From NCBI RefSeq assembly GCF_037893185.1, contig NZ_CP140772.1, forward strand, positions 2,728,001-2,792,000: DNA of 64,000 nucleotides, written 5' to 3'. The notes under the pieces are model-generated. The model saw only the letters and a program-made list of their open reading frames with translations, was not told the origin of the DNA and searched no databases. This document shows, piece after piece, positions 62,351-64,000 of this stretch; the first letter of the stretch is position 1; each line of letters begins with the position of its first letter. Made by a program: the position numbers and the translations under genes. This stretch comes from Chitinophaga sp. 180180018-3. Its GTDB lineage: Bacteria; Bacteroidota; Bacteroidia; Chitinophagales; Chitinophagaceae.

Positions 62351-63784
62351 TTATTTCGTTATGATGAATGAATCCACTTCTTTTCCATCTTCCGATAACT
62401 GCCGGAAGGTAATTTTTTTACCATCCACATCTGCAACAGTAAAAGAGTGAACGGCTGAAATAAACAGGTGGGTAAATTTCTGCCAGGAATCCGGATCATC
62501 CTGCTGATCAGCATTGTACAACTCCTGTCCGCCGGCACCTGTTACCAGGTAGATAATGCCGTTAGGCCTGGTTTGGGCGTGGCCGTCAAATTTTTTGTCG
62601 AGCTTCCAGGCGCCAGGTACCACGCGTCCACGGATGGTTTTATTGTCTTTACCACCTACCAGCAAAGTACCTTTCTTTTCGGGTTTGAAGGTCAGGGGAT
62701 AGGTACGCTGGTAGTTGTGCACATGGCCGCTCAGCACCACATCCACTTTGCCTGCTTCCAGCAGGGGCGACAACAGGCGCATCTGCTGTTGTTCAAAATG
62801 ATCCCGGGCGGAACTGAATCCCGGATGGTGAAACACGACTATTTTCCACACCGCATCCGCAGCGGATTTCAGGTCATCGGCTACCCATTTTTTCAGGGTG
62901 CTGTCTGTCCAGTCTACATACGTATCGGAATCAATGAATGTCCAGTGCGTATTACCATAGTTGAAAGAGAAATTGCTCATCACCGGATATGCTTTGCCGG
63001 CGGCCGTTTCGAAGGCCTTTTTGTTTTCGGGAGTACCTTTCAGGGCCGGTACTACTGCCCCACCTTCCCGGCTCTGCAGGCCATTCAGTGGCTGATCCCA
63101 GAATGCGTAGTAGGCCAGGGCATCGGGGTAGCTGTTCAGGTCCCGGGTATCGCCATCATGGTTACCTAATGCTGCCACGAAGGGAATACTTCTCATCAGC
63201 GGCGCGCCCTGCTCATTGGCGTCAGCAGCGTTGTATACCGGCCAGAAATTAGTACGGTATTCAGAAATAAGTCCCCGTTCATATACGATATCTCCCGGAA
63301 CCACCACCAGGTCGGGGTTCGCCTGGTAAGCCATTCCGGCCAGTTTTTTAGCGCTGGATGTTCCTGCTCCAATATCTCCGAAAGCAACAAACCGGTAAGG
63401 CTGTTCCGCTTTTCTGGGCGCTTTGCCCTGAGCCGTGAATATTACCTGCTTATTTTTCAGTACACGGTAGCTGAAATTCTTGCCGGGGACCAGGCCTGTG
63501 AGCACCGTTCTGTACACTAGGTGAGCGGCTATATTGGCTACCGCTACCCGGTTCGCTGCAGGTGGAGTGGCCTTTTTCCAGCTCCCGTCGCCATCGGGCT
63601 TAAGCTCTACTTCCCAGCTGGCGGTGCTGTCGGCGCTGTGCCATAACAGCTCCAGCGTTGTTTCGGAAGGGTTGTATCCAATCTGCAGGTAGGGCGGTGT
63701 AATAAACCCGTTATTGCTTTGTGCGTTCAGCTTCGTTGAAAAGATGAACAATCCAAGTAATAAAAAATACACTTTGTTATACAT
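62351..63784 (-). CDS. Purple-acid-phosphatase-like metallophosphoesterase
   Basis: This 477-residue secreted enzyme has a signal sequence (ending near KLNAQS, residue 22), an N-terminal fibronectin-type domain (about 25-115) with PPYLQIGYNPSETTLELLWH, and a metallophosphoesterase domain with FGDIGAG, VVPGDIVYERG, LGNHDGD, HHPGF and SGHVHNYQRTYP, the five metal-binding blocks. It would hydrolyse phosphate esters outside the cytoplasm with a two-metal centre. All metal ligands appear present. Confidence 0.9.
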   Translation of the reverse strand: MYNKVYFLLLGLFIFSTKLNAQSNNGFITPPYLQIGYNPSETTLELLWHSADSTASWEVELKPDGDGSWKKATPPAANRVAVANIAAHLVYRTVLTGLVPGKNFSYRVLKNKQVIFTAQGKAPRKAEQPYRFVAFGDIGAGTSSAKKLAGMAYQANPDLVVVPGDIVYERGLISEYRTNFWPVYNAADANEQGAPLMRSIPFVAALGNHDGDTRDLNSYPDALAYYAFWDQPLNGLQSREGGAVVPALKGTPENKKAFETAAGKAYPVMSNFSFNYGNTHWTFIDSDTYVDWTDSTLKKWVADDLKSAADAVWKIVVFHHPGFSSARDHFEQQQMRLLSPLLEAGKVDVVLSGHVHNYQRTYPLTFKPEKKGTLLVGGKDNKTIRGRVVPGAWKLDKKFDGHAQTRPNGIIYLVTGAGGQELYNADQQDDPDSWQKFTHLFISAVHSFTVADVDGKKITFRQLSEDGKEVDSFIITK

Positions 63785-63802
63785 GACACACTGTTTTAAT
63801 CA

Positions 63803-64000
63803 TCAATGTCTGTTACCGTAGCCGTTTAACTGGTAACAGCCGAAATCTTTTCCGGGAGGAGTGATCTCGGTAGCGCCGTACATAGGATCTACCGGTACAT
63901 CTGCACGGGGCGAGAAACCGGTGAACCCTTTCCCGGCGCAGGGAGAAGTTGGCTTCAGCCGGAAATTATAGCTGCCTACAAATGAGATATCACGCAGGTT
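63803..64000 (-). CDS. Probable right-handed beta-helix protein, C-terminal end (partial)
   Basis: The minus-strand frame runs from the window edge to a TGA at 63803-63805 and ends NGYGNRH. It contains FRLKPTSPCAGKGFTG, close to the 'L.P.SPAIGKG' motif that recurs near the end of right-handed beta-helix (pectate-lyase-like) surface proteins. The rest lies outside the window, so only the family type can be suggested. Confidence 0.6.
   Translation of the reverse strand, partial: NLRDISFVGSYNFRLKPTSPCAGKGFTGFSPRADVPVDPMYGATEITPPGKDFGCYQLNGYGNRH

Noticed and set aside
1..64000. CRISPR arrays, tRNA or rRNA genes and intact insertion sequences.
   Set aside because: None was found: no regularly spaced repeats, no tRNA-like cloverleaf noticed and no transposase open frame. 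A weak match could be missed without a search tool.

Overview
The window looks like chromosomal DNA from a Bacteroidota bacterium of the Chitinophagaceae, most like Chitinophaga. The reasons are SusC/SusD pairs, ECF sigma/FecR cell-surface signalling, TonB receptors with N-terminal STN domains, a type IX secretion (T9SS) sorting tail, Bacteroidota-type -7 promoter boxes and weak Shine-Dalgarno sites. This assignment comes from family knowledge; no database search was possible.

Layout. 1-8.7 kb: the end of a FecR gene, then a SusC/SusD/GH16 beta-glucan-type utilisation locus. 8.8-17 kb: a minus-strand signalling/uptake set of ECF sigma, FecR, STN-TonB receptor and two lipoproteins, with no SusD. 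17.3-20.7 kb: a secreted esterase, a small operon (DUF6249-like protein, ECF sigma, tiny two-helix protein) with a broken thioredoxin tail, and a membrane protein. 20.8-30.2 kb: a compact trans-AT polyketide locus, with acyl-CoA dehydrogenase and AT-PfaD on the minus strand, divergent from a single-module KS-DH-KR-ACP-TE synthase. 30.2-32.7 kb: an AraC regulator, a DoxX-like protein and a scar of gene remnants. 32.7-36.7 kb: a lipocalin-like lipoprotein, a LytS/LytTR two-component pair, a protein with a repeated DUF3592-like domain and a small lipoprotein. 36.7-39.2 kb: an MFS transporter, an ArsR-rhodanese fusion and a periplasmic rhodanese behind a perfect ArsR-type palindrome. 39.2-42.3 kb: a tandem duplication of a secreted fibre-like protein together with its 280-bp leader. 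43-50.8 kb: a second complete sigma/FecR/SusC/SusD locus with a TolB-like lipoprotein, flanked by two copies of a small inverted-repeat element. 50.9-55.6 kb: two TlpA-like thioredoxins, a CbpA/CbpM chaperone pair and a DyP peroxidase. 55.7-60.3 kb: an OmpR/histidine-kinase pair and an outer-membrane beta-barrel protein. 60.3-64 kb: an aldo/keto reductase, an AraC regulator, a purple-acid-phosphatase-like enzyme and the tail of a probable beta-helix protein.

How the parts work together. Three loci use the same logic: an outer-membrane receptor with an STN domain signals substrate to a FecR anti-sigma factor, which frees an ECF sigma factor to transcribe the receptor genes. The polyketide locus is the most distinctive system. 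One module has no acyltransferase of its own and would be loaded by the separate AT-PfaD protein, which could also supply enoyl reduction in trans, and it ends with its own thioesterase. Its product cannot be read from sequence. No tRNA, rRNA, CRISPR array or intact insertion sequence was seen.
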